In this document: positions 6,978 through 15,540 of the stretch, in pieces
Position numbering within the stretch: the stretch's first letter is position 1
Layout of the letters: the number at the start of each line of letters is the position of its first letter
DNA from: CAVSQX01 sp963730225
GTDB taxonomy: Bacteria > Planctomycetota > Phycisphaerae > Tepidisphaerales > Tepidisphaeraceae
NCBI GenBank assembly: GCA_963730225.1
Contig: CAVSQX010000005.1
Span: forward strand, 62,001 to 126,000
Direction of reading: 5' to 3'
Length of the DNA: 64,000 bases
Notes under the pieces: model-generated
The model's input: only the letters and a program-made list of their open reading frames with translations
Database searches by the model: none
What the model was told of the DNA's origin: nothing
Made by a program: the position numbers and the translations under genes

Positions 6978-9116
6978 TTGGTGAACCCGCCGCCCGCTTC
7001 ATCTTGCCACTGGATTCCGCTGGCTCTGCTGCGCGATCGGTTTTCCGCGAATGTCGATGCGCTGGCCACACGCTATCCCGCGCTGGCCGATTCGCTGCGA
7101 TCCTTTCAGCCGAATGAGACTCACTACATTCTGGGCCGGCCCGATCGCATTGTTTTGGGCGTTGGTACGCCGCCGAATATTCAACCGGTGCCCGCGACGG
7201 TTCCCCCGGCGATCGCCGCCGGCCTGATGCGGCAATTGTATCCAAAGGGAAAATGCGACAAACCGTTGTTGATCGTCGGCGAAGATCTGGGCTGGTTGCT
7301 CAACAGCGTTTTTTCGCTGCCCTGCGACTCCCCCAGCGCGGCTGGGCATCGTCAGCCGCTGTTTGTTCTGATTCGGGAACTCCAGCGGCTCTGGATTATT
7401 CTGCACGTGCACGATTGGCCCATTTTACTGGCAGATTCGCGCATCCGCCTTTTCGTCGGCGTCGACGCCCTGGACCAATTCCGCCGTAGCATGATCGAGC
7501 AAACCCTCTGCCCCTGGCCGACGATTTCTTTGAAAATCGATCCCGTGCTTTGGCCGGCTGAGCTTTCCTTCGACCAGATGATGGCCGACGCCCGCGGCCA
7601 ACTGGCGCAGGAGCGGCAGCATTTGAACGCAATCCTGCAAACGCTCAATCAGCAATTCGATCCGCTTGATTTTGTCGCCCGCAACCGGGGCGGCCAGCCG
7701 CTGCGCATTCTCGGCATCACCTCGCGCTTCACGACATTCCTCCAGTATTCCATGCGCGACTGGCTCGCCGCCTTCGAGAGTCTCGGCCACCGCACGCAAC
7801 TGCTGATCGAAACCGCCGACCATGAAGCCCCCAGCGAAATCGCCGTCGCTTCCGCCTGCGCGGAGTTCAAGCCCGATCTGATTGTCTCGATCGACCATTT
7901 TCGCCCCGCGTTTCCCGGGGTTCCGGCGAACGTCCCGGTCGTGATGTGGGTGCAGGACACGCTGCCGAAAATTTTCGATCCGGAAGCGGGGGCCGCCCAG
8001 GGCGAGCGCGATTTCTGTTTGGGATTTGGGCGATTACAGCTCTCCCGTCGATTCGGATATCCGCCGCAGCGTTTTCTCTCGGCCAACATCGGCGTCAACA
8101 CCGATCGTTTCGCGCCCGGCGAGTTGACCGAATCGGAACGACAGCAGTTTGCCTGCGACGTTTCCTACATCAGCCACGCCAGCGCAAGCGCCGAGCAACT
8201 AGTGAGCGAGCAGATCGCGCAGATCAATACAACGCCCGCCACGCGCCTCTTCAACGACATGTTTGCGCGAATTGTCACCCACTACGAAACCGGCGGCCCC
8301 GCGCTGGACGAGCCGGTCGTCAAACAAATGTTGGCCGATTCCATGCTGGACACCCACGCCACCGTCAACGTCAGGGCGCACTCGCAAACGTTGGGTTTTT
8401 TCTATCACACCATCAACAACGCCGTCTTCCGCCACCAGACGCTCTGTTGGCTCAGCGAACTGGGCGTCGACCTGCGGCTCTACGGCCGCGGATGGGAAAA
8501 GCATCCCCGCCTGGCCCGCCACGCTCGCGGCGTCGCCGACAACCAGACGCAGCTTCGCCTGATTTATCAGGCCAGCAAGATCAATCTTCAGGTCGTCGCT
8601 TCCGGGGCGGTGCATCAACGGCTGCTCGACGGCCTGGCTTGCGGTGGATTTTTTCTCATCCGCCACAGCATCGGCGACGAGGTGGGAAAATATTTTCAGC
8701 CGTTGTGGGATTGGTGCCGGCGGAACGGGATCACGAGCCAAGCCGAACTGTCCGCCCGCGCCGACGATGAAGCCCGGTCGCTGATGGATTCGATCAACCG
8801 GATCATGGGCTACGACATGACCGCGGCCGAAATGAATCTGTTCGGCCTGTTGGAAACACACGCCGACGCCGATTTCATGCACTCGGCCACGTCGATCTGG
8901 CCCCAATATGAGCAGATTTGCTTCCGCAATCGCGCGGAGTTGAGCGATCGGCTGAAACAATTTCTCCCCGACGCCGCCCTCCGCCGGCAAATCGCCGCCG
9001 ACATGCGCGAAAAAGTTCTCGAAAAGGCCAGCTACCGGCGAATTACCCAGCGGCTTCTGGACCTGATCTGCTCGCAGCTCACGCTGCCGCCCGCCAGGCT
9101 GAAAGCCGCCGCGTGA
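6978..9116 (+). CDS. CgeB-like glycosyltransferase family protein (DUF3880 type)
   Basis: A large 712-residue protein with a GT-B fold in its second half. The N-terminal 230 residues are not recognisable and may bind an acceptor or partner. From LRILGITSRFTTFLQYSMRDW (about 238) onward it resembles the CgeB/DUF3880 group; the donor-site region IYQASKINLQVVASGAVHQRLLDGLACGGFFLI is characteristic. The C-terminus (LSDRLKQFLPDAALRRQIAADMREKV) is the usual closing helix of these enzymes. The start may be TTG at 6978 or GTG at 6981; neither has a clear ribosome site, and translation is probably coupled to hldE 15 bases upstream. The 3' end overlaps the convergent deacetylase gene by 38 bases. Donor and acceptor are unknown. 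Confidence 0.78.
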   Translation: MVNPPPASSCHWIPLALLRDRFSANVDALATRYPALADSLRSFQPNETHYILGRPDRIVLGVGTPPNIQPVPATVPPAIAAGLMRQLYPKGKCDKPLLIVGEDLGWLLNSVFSLPCDSPSAAGHRQPLFVLIRELQRLWIILHVHDWPILLADSRIRLFVGVDALDQFRRSMIEQTLCPWPTISLKIDPVLWPAELSFDQMMADARGQLAQERQHLNAILQTLNQQFDPLDFVARNRGGQPLRILGITSRFTTFLQYSMRDWLAAFESLGHRTQLLIETADHEAPSEIAVASACAEFKPDLIVSIDHFRPAFPGVPANVPVVMWVQDTLPKIFDPEAGAAQGERDFCLGFGRLQLSRRFGYPPQRFLSANIGVNTDRFAPGELTESERQQFACDVSYISHASASAEQLVSEQIAQINTTPATRLFNDMFARIVTHYETGGPALDEPVVKQMLADSMLDTHATVNVRAHSQTLGFFYHTINNAVFRHQTLCWLSELGVDLRLYGRGWEKHPRLARHARGVADNQTQLRLIYQASKINLQVVASGAVHQRLLDGLACGGFFLIRHSIGDEVGKYFQPLWDWCRRNGITSQAELSARADDEARSLMDSINRIMGYDMTAAEMNLFGLLETHADADFMHSATSIWPQYEQICFRNRAELSDRLKQFLPDAALRRQIAADMREKVLEKASYRRITQRLLDLICSQLTLPPARLKAAA

Positions 9117-9930
9117 ATTCCGCTCCGTCCCAATCCCGCACCAGAAATCGCGGCTGTTGCAACCGATCGGTCTGCGGCGTGATTCGACCCGGAAAATTCG
9201 AATACGCCGATTCAAACCCCGCTCGCCGCACGATCCGGACCGTTTCCGACGAATAATCGCGCCGGCCGCCAAACGGATACGAGAAGCGCCGCACCGTTCG
9301 GCCCAGAATGTCTTCCAGATTTCGCTTGCCCCCGACAATTTCCTCTTCCTGCCGAACCGGCGTTTCCGCGGCCAGCAGCGGATGCATCACCGTGTGTGCG
9401 CCGATCTCGATCAATCCCTCGCGATCCAGTTCCCGCAGTTCGTCCGAGGTCATCATGCGATGCGATTCGCGGCTGGTGCATTCGGTACCCATCCGCTTCC
9501 GCAAATCGGCCAGCAATTCTTCCCGCCGATCGACGGATACCCCGTGCAGTTTTCCGCACCAATCCCGATACATTTCCTCCCGCGACCCTGGCTCCGTCGG
9601 CAGCAGAACATTCCACCCCCCGTTTAGCGCCGGCCCGCGGGGCCGGGCGTCATCTCGCAGGAAAACCCTTTCCAACTCATCCCAAAAGAATTCCCTCCGT
9701 CGATCCGTGCAACCCGTCGTCGCAAAAATCGTCGCCGAAATTCCGAATCGTCGCAGCAACGGAGCAGCCTGGTAAAAATTATCCGCGTATCCATCGTCGA
9801 ATGTCACCATGACCTCTGCCGCAATCGGCCGCAGCGCTTCGAGATGCTCCTCAAAATGCTCCGGCGTCACCGCCAGCAACTGCGGATCGCTGGCCAGATG
9901 CGTCACCCGGTGATACAGCAGCGCAATCAC
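9079..9930 (-). CDS. Polysaccharide deacetylase (carbohydrate esterase family 4) containing a translated palindromic repeat
   Basis: NodB-homology deacetylase that removes N-acetyl groups from a glycan. Motif 1 is TFDDGYADN (about 43-51) with the catalytic Asp and metal-binding Asp; the metal His pair is in HTVMHP; RRFSYPFGG is motif 3. Its 283 residues fit a single domain. It has no signal peptide, so it may act on a lipid-linked precursor in the cytoplasm, as expected next to glycosyltransferases. A GTTTAGC palindromic repeat (9621-9649) lies in frame and encodes DARPRGPALN between FLRD and GGWNVL, apparently inserted in a surface loop. The GTG start at 9930 overlaps the stop of the upstream methyltransferase (GTGA), so the two are coupled. 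Confidence 0.86.
   Translation of the reverse strand: MIALLYHRVTHLASDPQLLAVTPEHFEEHLEALRPIAAEVMVTFDDGYADNFYQAAPLLRRFGISATIFATTGCTDRRREFFWDELERVFLRDDARPRGPALNGGWNVLLPTEPGSREEMYRDWCGKLHGVSVDRREELLADLRKRMGTECTSRESHRMMTSDELRELDREGLIEIGAHTVMHPLLAAETPVRQEEEIVGGKRNLEDILGRTVRRFSYPFGGRRDYSSETVRIVRRAGFESAYSNFPGRITPQTDRLQQPRFLVRDWDGAEFTRRLSAWRAAA
9621..9649 (+). repeat. GTTTAGC palindromic repeat inside the deacetylase gene
   Basis: CGTTTAGCG is followed by a hairpin (CCGGCCC, GCG, GGGCCGG). It lies antisense to and in frame with the deacetylase reading frame and is translated. The hairpin wording nearly matches the copies at 57651 and 60605, which also lie within genes. Confidence 0.75.
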
Positions 9931-10574
9931 CCGTTCCCCCGCTGCGCCCGAATTGTGATGAGCAGTTGGTAATCCCGATCCACAAAATCCAGTTCTTCTT
10001 TCGTTAATTCTGCGCTGGCCAATCCCTGCAAAAACGCCGTCGCCGCCAGCACATTACCGTGACCTGCCACCTGGACGTCGGCAAAGACCGGTTCAAACAA
10101 TCGCCGCGCCGACGCGGTCGTGAACCGCCAGAAATCTCCCCAGCGATCCATGTCGTACCGGCTGATCTGGCTGATTCCCCCGACGCTCGCCAGCACCACG
10201 CCGCCCGGCCGCAGCGCCGCCGCGCACGTTCGCACCGCCGCGGCCACATCGAACACGAATGGCAGAACCTGCGTCAGAATGATGCAATCAAAAACCCCCG
10301 CCGGCACGCTGCTTCCGCTACTCAGATCGCCGACGATTGTCGCGTGCCGGTTTCCCGCCGTCGCGTGCAGCACATCCGATTGCGTCACCCGCGCCCCGCC
10401 GAATGTTTTTGTGTACGTCGCATCCCCCACTTCCAGCACCCGGCCGCAAATGTCCGCCGCGTGATCGGCCAGAAATCTCTCGATGTAGTACCGATCGATC
10501 GGCTGACCGCGATCCAGCCCGAACACCCGGCTGACCGGCTCCAATCTCCGCAAGTCCGACCACACGCCGCTCAT
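9927..10574 (-). CDS. SAM-dependent methyltransferase-like protein
   Basis: A class I methyltransferase fold of 215 residues. The SAM motif I region is RVLEVGDATYTKTFG, in which the usual glycine-rich loop is altered (EVGD), followed by SDVLHA and then FDCIILTQVLPFVFDV and LRPGGVVLASVGG, standard for the fold. The ATG at 10574 overlaps the upstream methyltransferase stop as ATGA, so it is preferred over an upstream start at 10625. Such degenerate methyltransferases are common in glycan clusters and may modify sugars. It is the second gene of a three-gene minus-strand operon (methyltransferase, methyltransferase, deacetylase). Substrate unknown. Confidence 0.72.
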   Translation of the reverse strand: MSGVWSDLRRLEPVSRVFGLDRGQPIDRYYIERFLADHAADICGRVLEVGDATYTKTFGGARVTQSDVLHATAGNRHATIVGDLSSGSSVPAGVFDCIILTQVLPFVFDVAAAVRTCAAALRPGGVVLASVGGISQISRYDMDRWGDFWRFTTASARRLFEPVFADVQVAGHGNVLAATAFLQGLASAELTKEELDFVDRDYQLLITIRAQRGNG

Positions 10575-11362
10575 GTTTTCACGAACCAGTAGAAGCATTC
10601 GTACGCCCAGACGCACTGCATCCACCGCCGTGTGCGCCCCGATGGAAAATCGCGCGTCGCTTGGACGATGGCTGCCACTTCATTCCCCTGCGGATAAACC
10701 GTCGGCGGCCGTGGCTTGCCGGTGCGCTGGCCGGTCAGCTTGAACCACCATCTCCGCCACGACATCAGCCGTTTCATCTGTTGTGCGAAATACCACCGCT
10801 GCTCATCCACGTTCACAAATCCGCCGCAGGCGATCAGCTTCAAACCGGCCTGGCTTCCCCATCGCGCCAATTTCCCCGGCCAGATCGCCCGGTCGATCGG
10901 TTGAACCGATTTGTACAGCCCCAGCATTTTCAACCAATTCCACATCAACGTATCGGTGGCGATCGAAACAATTCCTCCCCTGCGCGTCGCCCGCGCTAGA
11001 TCGGCCAGCCAGCGATCTGGCTGCGCGATATGCTCGATCACCGCGGCGCTGACCACCGCATCGAACGCCGAATCGGCGAACGGCACGCCGTCGGTGCAGA
11101 TCAGTCTTGCCGCCGGCCCGGCGCGTCGCACGAAATTCAGCCGGGCCGTGCTGATCTCCAGCCCCGTGAGATTTTTGAATCCAAGTGCATCCAGCGTCCG
11201 CAGAACTCTTCCCGCTCCGCAGCCGGCCTCCAGAATGTTTGCCGAGCGCGGCAGTTCCAGCAGCGGCCGAATCACCGAGGCGTAACGCATGCGCTCCAGC
11301 ACCGGCGGAATCGCCGACAATTCCCCGGCAACGTCGTTCCAGGCGGCGGTCAATGCGGTCAT
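10571..11362 (-). CDS. Class I SAM-dependent methyltransferase
   Basis: A 263-residue methyltransferase. Motif I is ILEAGCGAGRVLR (43-55), followed by LTGLEIS, then FDAVVSAAVIEHIAQPDRWLADLARATRRGGIVSIATDT, the classical Methyltransf_11 core. The C-terminal 90 residues (KLIACGGFVNVDE to WAYECFYWFVK) are Trp- and Arg-rich and may contact a membrane-bound acceptor. First gene of the operon with the second methyltransferase and the deacetylase; it overlaps the next gene by four bases (ATGA). Its ATG lies six bases from a GATAAT hexamer, so its message should be leaderless. It diverges from the glycosyltransferase at 11407. A role in glycan or lipid methylation is inferred from context only. Confidence 0.8.
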   Translation of the reverse strand: MTALTAAWNDVAGELSAIPPVLERMRYASVIRPLLELPRSANILEAGCGAGRVLRTLDALGFKNLTGLEISTARLNFVRRAGPAARLICTDGVPFADSAFDAVVSAAVIEHIAQPDRWLADLARATRRGGIVSIATDTLMWNWLKMLGLYKSVQPIDRAIWPGKLARWGSQAGLKLIACGGFVNVDEQRWYFAQQMKRLMSWRRWWFKLTGQRTGKPRPPTVYPQGNEVAAIVQATRDFPSGRTRRWMQCVWAYECFYWFVKT

Positions 11363-11367
11363 AAAAA

Positions 11368-11401
11368 GATTATCGGCCGCCCGATCCGCGGTCCGATAAT
11401 C
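11368..11401. promoter_or_regulatory. Divergent leaderless promoters as an inverted GATTATCGG pair
   Basis: GATTATCGGCCGC at 11368-11380 is mirrored by GCGGTCCGATAATC, ending at 11401, with one extra base. Read outward in each direction the arm supplies GATAAT ending about six bases before an ATG (11362 on minus, 11407 on plus). The same motif is seen at 5339-5394 and before eno. The structure could be two -10 elements or a regulator site that controls both glycan operons together. Confidence 0.55.
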
Positions 11402-11406
11402 ATTTC

Positions 11407-13050
11407 ATGCGGGTGGCGTTCCTGACGCATCAATGGCCCGATGCCCGCATCGGCGGCATCGGAAGCTACGTCTGCCAAAGCGCCGCGGCGCTGGTCGCCG
11501 CCGGGCACGAGGCCCACGTCTTCACGCTCAGTCTCGATTCCACCGCCGCCGCCCCGCCGCCAGGCGTCACGCTCCGTCAAACCGCCGATCTGGCCGAGCG
11601 CGTGCACTGCGGGGAAATTCTTCCGCCCCTGGCCGCCGCCATTCACGCCGGTGGCGAAGCGGTTTATCGACTGGCCATCGCCTGGCTGCTCACCGCGGAT
11701 TTTCTTGCCTCCCATCGGCAAAATCCGTTCGACATTCTGGAAGTTCCCGACGTCGAAGCGCTCGGCCTGCCGCTGCTGCTCGATCCGTCGCGCGATCTGC
11801 CGATCGTCGCTCATCTGCACTGCTGCACCGCCATCGCCCATGCGGCCAACGGCGTCGCCCCGTCGCAAAACGAAAACCTCATTCACGCTCTGGAATTCGC
11901 CGCCCTCCGACTGGCTGATGGGCTTTGCGCTCCCACCGAATCGGTCGTGCGCGCCACCAAGGATTTCTGCCCGCTGCACGGCGAAGTGAAAATCATCCCG
12001 CATCCGTTCACGGCGAGGTGCAACACATTCACGCCACCGCCCACGACTGGCCCGATTCTCTTCATCGGCCGAATCGAATGGCTCAAGGGATGTGGGCTGC
12101 TCGCCGAAACACTCGACAAGTTTCTCCCCAAAAATCCAACGGCTCACTTCCGCTTCATCGGCCCCGACACCCCCACCGCTCCCGGCGGCGGTTCGATGCG
12201 AAACGAGATTCAAGACAAGCTGAATCCCCAAATCGCCGATCGCGTGCATTTTCTCGGCCAACTTTCCCAATCGCAGATCGACGCCGAGTTGGCCAACTGT
12301 TCTTTCTGCGTGCAACCCAGCCTGCGGGAAAACTTTTCCATGGCGATTTGCCAGGCCATGTCCGCCGGCCGCACCGCGGTGGTCTGCAATGAAACCGGCT
12401 CCGTTGAACTTCTCGGCGACGCTGGGGTCGTTGTCGATCGCTCGCCGGCGAATCTCGCTGGACAGATGCATCGGCTCTACAACGATCGCGATCGCCTCCT
12501 CGATTTATCCGAGCGGGCTTTCCGCCGCATTCGCAGCTTTTGCTCCCCGATTTCCGCGGCCGCCCAGCGTGTCGACTTTTACAAACATACCATCACCGAT
12601 TTCCGCCGCCGTCCTTTGGAAAACGTCGAAGTCCTGTCCGCGCTCTCGCAGATGACCGGCTCACTCTGCGGCGTCGTGCAATCCGGTTCGCCCGGCGCCC
12701 GCGTGGCCGACATCTGCCAGCGAATCGCCGACGGAAAACCGGCGTTGATTCTTTTGTACGGAGCCGGCAAACACACCGCCCGGCTTTTTTCCCAGCGCCA
12801 CCTGTGGGAATCGCTCGGCCATCGCGTCGTCGGCCTCATCGACGATCATCCTCGCTTCGCCAATTCGCCGCGATATCTGGGATTGCCCGTTCGTGCGCTC
12901 GGCGAAATCGAACGCGACGCCCGCAGCGGCCTTCCACTGCCGCCGATCATCCTCAGCACCGACACCTACGAAGATCAGTTCTGGAACCAAACCGCTCCGC
13001 TGCGCGCCTTGGGCGCGGCAGTGTTCACGCTTTATAAAAAGGCAGCATGA
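11407..13050 (+). CDS. Glycosyltransferase family 4 with C-terminal Rossmann-like domain
   Basis: Residues 1-380 form a GT-B glycosyltransferase: the N-terminal acceptor domain starts MRVAFLTHQWPDARIGGIGSY, a pattern shared by GT4 enzymes, and the donor domain has ILFIGRIEWLKG, HFRFIGPDT, FVQPS-like FCVQPSLRENFSMAICQAMSAG and NETGSVELL with the conserved Glu pair. After a linker, residues about 440-547 contain LILLYGAGKHTARLF, a glycine-rich nucleotide-binding motif, followed by VVGLIDDHP and GLPVRALGEI. This pattern resembles the N-terminal Rossmann domain of PglD-type sugar acyltransferases. A similar domain ends the GT2 protein at 13850. The next gene begins two bases after this stop, giving a three-gene operon. 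Leaderless start. Confidence 0.82.
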   Translation: MRVAFLTHQWPDARIGGIGSYVCQSAAALVAAGHEAHVFTLSLDSTAAAPPPGVTLRQTADLAERVHCGEILPPLAAAIHAGGEAVYRLAIAWLLTADFLASHRQNPFDILEVPDVEALGLPLLLDPSRDLPIVAHLHCCTAIAHAANGVAPSQNENLIHALEFAALRLADGLCAPTESVVRATKDFCPLHGEVKIIPHPFTARCNTFTPPPTTGPILFIGRIEWLKGCGLLAETLDKFLPKNPTAHFRFIGPDTPTAPGGGSMRNEIQDKLNPQIADRVHFLGQLSQSQIDAELANCSFCVQPSLRENFSMAICQAMSAGRTAVVCNETGSVELLGDAGVVVDRSPANLAGQMHRLYNDRDRLLDLSERAFRRIRSFCSPISAAAQRVDFYKHTITDFRRRPLENVEVLSALSQMTGSLCGVVQSGSPGARVADICQRIADGKPALILLYGAGKHTARLFSQRHLWESLGHRVVGLIDDHPRFANSPRYLGLPVRALGEIERDARSGLPLPPIILSTDTYEDQFWNQTAPLRALGAAVFTLYKKAA

Positions 13051-13051
13051 A

Positions 13052-13837
13052 ATGTCTAACATTTACGATCTCTCCATCGTCATTCCTACCTGCAATCGGG
13101 CCGATCTGCTCGATCGCAATCTCGCCTCCTTGCGAATGGGCCTCACCTGCTCGTACGAAATCATCGTCGTCGACGGCGCTTCCACCGATCACACGCCGGC
13201 CGTGCTGGCCTGGGGCGCCGATGTTTTCAAGGATCGGCTGAAAATTATTCATGAAGAGCAGCGCGAAGGTTTTGTCCGCGCCGCCAACAAGGGATTTCGC
13301 GTCGCCGTCGGGCGGAATCTGATGTGGCTCAACGACGACGCCCGCCCGCTGCCCGGCTCGCTGGATTGGGCCGTCGATCAAATCGACGCCGCCGACGCAT
13401 CCGTCGCTTTCCTGGCCATGTTCCATCGCTGGCATTCGCCGCGCAACATCGCTTACGAAACCGTCGAGGAAGGCCGCATCTATCGTCTCTGCCACGTGCG
13501 CGGAACGCTCTACGCCAATTTTCCCATCGGGCGGCGCAGCACGTTCGAGCAGCTTAATTGGTTCGACGAGAATTATTATTTTTATGCCGCCGATCCTGAT
13601 CTGTCGCTCAAGGCGTGGCACGCTGGCTTGCGCGTCGAACCGGCGTTTGGCGTGCTGATCGATCACGACCAGCAGAGCGACGACCGCCGGCTGGTCGATT
13701 CAGACAACGGAAAGGCCGACAACGAAAAGCTATTCGCCAAGTGGGACCTGCCGCCGGCCAATCCCTTCCGCAACGATTTTGACCCGGCCAACCCCTGCAC
13801 ACTGCGCGGTCTTCGCACCGTTGCCGCCGCGGCGTGA
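13052..13837 (+). CDS. Glycosyltransferase family 2
   Basis: A 261-residue GT-A enzyme. The N-terminus DLSIVIPTCNRADLLDRNLASL and EIIVVDGASTDHTP form the nucleotide-sugar binding fold; LMWLNDDARPLPGSL holds the metal-binding DxD-like Asp pair; YYFYAADPDLSLKAWHAGLRVE is the acceptor and catalytic region of GT2 enzymes. The ATG at 13052 follows the previous stop by one base. An ATG at 13047 is in another frame. Middle gene of an operon of three glycosyltransferases building what is probably a surface glycan. Donor and linkage unknown. Confidence 0.85.
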   Translation: MSNIYDLSIVIPTCNRADLLDRNLASLRMGLTCSYEIIVVDGASTDHTPAVLAWGADVFKDRLKIIHEEQREGFVRAANKGFRVAVGRNLMWLNDDARPLPGSLDWAVDQIDAADASVAFLAMFHRWHSPRNIAYETVEEGRIYRLCHVRGTLYANFPIGRRSTFEQLNWFDENYYFYAADPDLSLKAWHAGLRVEPAFGVLIDHDQQSDDRRLVDSDNGKADNEKLFAKWDLPPANPFRNDFDPANPCTLRGLRTVAAAA

Positions 13838-13849
13838 AGAGATCTTCTC

Positions 13850-15070
13850 ATGCAAACCATCGAACCCACTATTCTCCCGTACATCACCTTTCTGATCGCC
13901 ACGCACAATCGTCGAGATGTGCTGCTTGAGACGCTGACCCAGCTGCTCGAGGTTGAGGAGAAGTGCGCCTTGCTGACGCAGACGATCGTGATCGACAACG
14001 CCAGCACCGACGGCACGGCCGACGCCGTCGCGGCACAATTTCCCAGCGTTCGCCTGTTAAGAAATGAGAAAAATTCCGGGTCGTGCGCGAAAAACCTCGG
14101 CATTCCCCACGCCACTGGAAAAATCGTGATGTTTCTCGACGACGATTCGGCGCCGCTGGCCGCTTCGCTTGAGCCGATGATCGAATATTTCGCCGCCGAT
14201 GAAAAGCTCGGCACCGTCGTATTCGACGTGGTTCTTCCCGACGGGTCGCACGAATGCAGCGCGTATCCGAAAGTCTTCATCGGCTGCGGCGTCGCGTTCC
14301 GTCGAGCGGCGCTGGAAGAAGTGGGCGGCCTGCCGGAGAACTTCTTCATGCAGGCCGAGGAATACGACTTGTCGCTGCGCCTGCTGGAAGCCGGCTGGGA
14401 CATCCAGCGCATCGACGCGCTGAAGGTGATGCACCGCAAAACCCCCGTCGCCCGCCGGCCGCTGCGGACGACCCGGCTGGACACGCGCAACAATCTGATG
14501 CTCGTCACCCGGTATTTTCCCCGCCGCTGGCTCTGGCCCTTCGCGGTCGATTGGATGCGCCGCTATCGCTGGATCGCGCTGCAAAACGGCTGGCAACATT
14601 TGCCGGCGTTTTGGATCGGATTGCTTCAAGGCGTCGGCCAATCGTTGCGCCCCGGCCATCGCCGGCCGTTGTCGCTGATGACCTTCGAGCATTTCTCCAT
14701 GACGCGCGAAATCAGCCAGCGCATGCGCCAGGCCGTCCGCGACGGCGGATACCGCACCATTCTGCTTGTCGACGTGGGGAAGAACATTCTCCCCTTTTTC
14801 CTGGCGGCCCAATCGTGCGGCGTGAAAATTCTGGCGATCGCCGATTCGCGCCTGTCCAGCCCCCGCCGGCGATATCACGGCGTGCCGATTTTGCACGACG
14901 ACGCCGCCGCCCGGCTGAACTTCGACGCCGCCTTTGTCGCCAACGTGTCCCCGGTTCATGCCGCCCAGCGCGCCACCGCCTGGCGGCAGCTTTCGCGCCA
15001 GCCGGTTTTCGATCTGTTCGAGAATTCGTCGGCTGCGCTGGCAGCGACGCCGTTGGCGCGGGTCGCCTGA
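13850..15070 (+). CDS. Glycosyltransferase family 2 with C-terminal Rossmann-like domain
   Basis: Residues 1-210 are a GT2 catalytic domain: YITFLIATHNRRDVLLETL, TIVIDNASTDGTAD, GKIVMFLDDDSAPL with the metal-binding Asp cluster, and FFMQAEEYDLSLRLLEAGWDI. Residues about 215-290 hold aromatic-rich helices. From about 300, GGYRTILLVDVGKNILPFFLAAQSCGVKILAIADS and RRYHGVPILHDDAAA match the layout of the extra domain of the GT4 protein at 11407: a beta strand, a Gly-containing loop, a second strand ending in Asp, then GVPI or GLPV. This suggests a shared regulatory or sugar-nucleotide binding module. Last gene of the operon, convergent with the DUF3467 gene, whose stop is adjacent. Confidence 0.8.
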   Translation: MQTIEPTILPYITFLIATHNRRDVLLETLTQLLEVEEKCALLTQTIVIDNASTDGTADAVAAQFPSVRLLRNEKNSGSCAKNLGIPHATGKIVMFLDDDSAPLAASLEPMIEYFAADEKLGTVVFDVVLPDGSHECSAYPKVFIGCGVAFRRAALEEVGGLPENFFMQAEEYDLSLRLLEAGWDIQRIDALKVMHRKTPVARRPLRTTRLDTRNNLMLVTRYFPRRWLWPFAVDWMRRYRWIALQNGWQHLPAFWIGLLQGVGQSLRPGHRRPLSLMTFEHFSMTREISQRMRQAVRDGGYRTILLVDVGKNILPFFLAAQSCGVKILAIADSRLSSPRRRYHGVPILHDDAAARLNFDAAFVANVSPVHAAQRATAWRQLSRQPVFDLFENSSAALAATPLARVA

Positions 15071-15385
15071 TTATCGCTGGCCCGGACGGATTTGAATCTC
15101 CCCGAACTGCTGCTCGTATCGCTTGATCAACTGCGTCAGCGACATCGCCAGCCGCTTGGTGCTGGCGTAGCTCATCACCACGCGATCGGTCACCTTGAAC
15201 AGTAGCCGGGCCTGTCCTCCCTGCGGATTCGGATCGGGCATGTTGAAGCCCAGATCGATCACCACTTCTTCCGCCGTCGTATGGATGCGATAAGCATTGG
15301 AGAAGATTATTTTCAGTTCTCGCTCATCCAGGACAACCTGAACGCTCTGCTGTTGCGGCTCTGGGGCCGTTGATTCTTCCGCCAT
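15071..15385 (-). CDS. DUF3467 domain protein
   Basis: A small 104-residue protein matching the DUF3467 family: ELKIIFSNAYRIHTTAEEVVIDLGF, then DRVVMSYASTKRLAMSLTQLIKRYEQQFGEI, the family's closing motif. No function is known. The ATG at 15385 is preceded by GGAAAGGAAATACC, a good ribosome site; an upstream in-frame extension runs through a repeat and is not real. It stands alone between a convergent glycosyltransferase and a TTGCCTA palindrome. Confidence 0.8.
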   Translation of the reverse strand: MAEESTAPEPQQQSVQVVLDERELKIIFSNAYRIHTTAEEVVIDLGFNMPDPNPQGGQARLLFKVTDRVVMSYASTKRLAMSLTQLIKRYEQQFGEIQIRPGQR

Positions 15386-15450
15386 CGGTATTTCCTTTCC
15401 AAAATTGTGCGGCGCATTGTGGCGAAATAAATCGGTTTGTCCACTGGGGA

Positions 15451-15527
15451 ATTGCCTATTGCCCATTGCCTATTTTCTATTGAAATGCATTTTCTCAATG
15501 GGCAATTGGCAATCGGCAACAGGCAAT
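15451..15527. repeat. Palindrome of TTGCCTA heptads (copy B)
   Basis: The left arm (15451-15484) is built of TTGCCTA, TTGCCCA and related units. The right arm (15491-15527) contains the inverted units CAATGGG, CAATTGG, CAATCGG, CAACAGG. It lies in the divergent gap between the DUF3467 gene and glcD. The arms are less perfectly matched than in copies A and C. Confidence 0.8.
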
Positions 15528-15540
15528 CCACAATACCCCC

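Noticed and set aside
15386..15466. N-terminal extension of the DUF3467 protein
   Set aside because: It runs through the TTGCCTA repeat, and a good ribosome site lies before the internal ATG at 15385.
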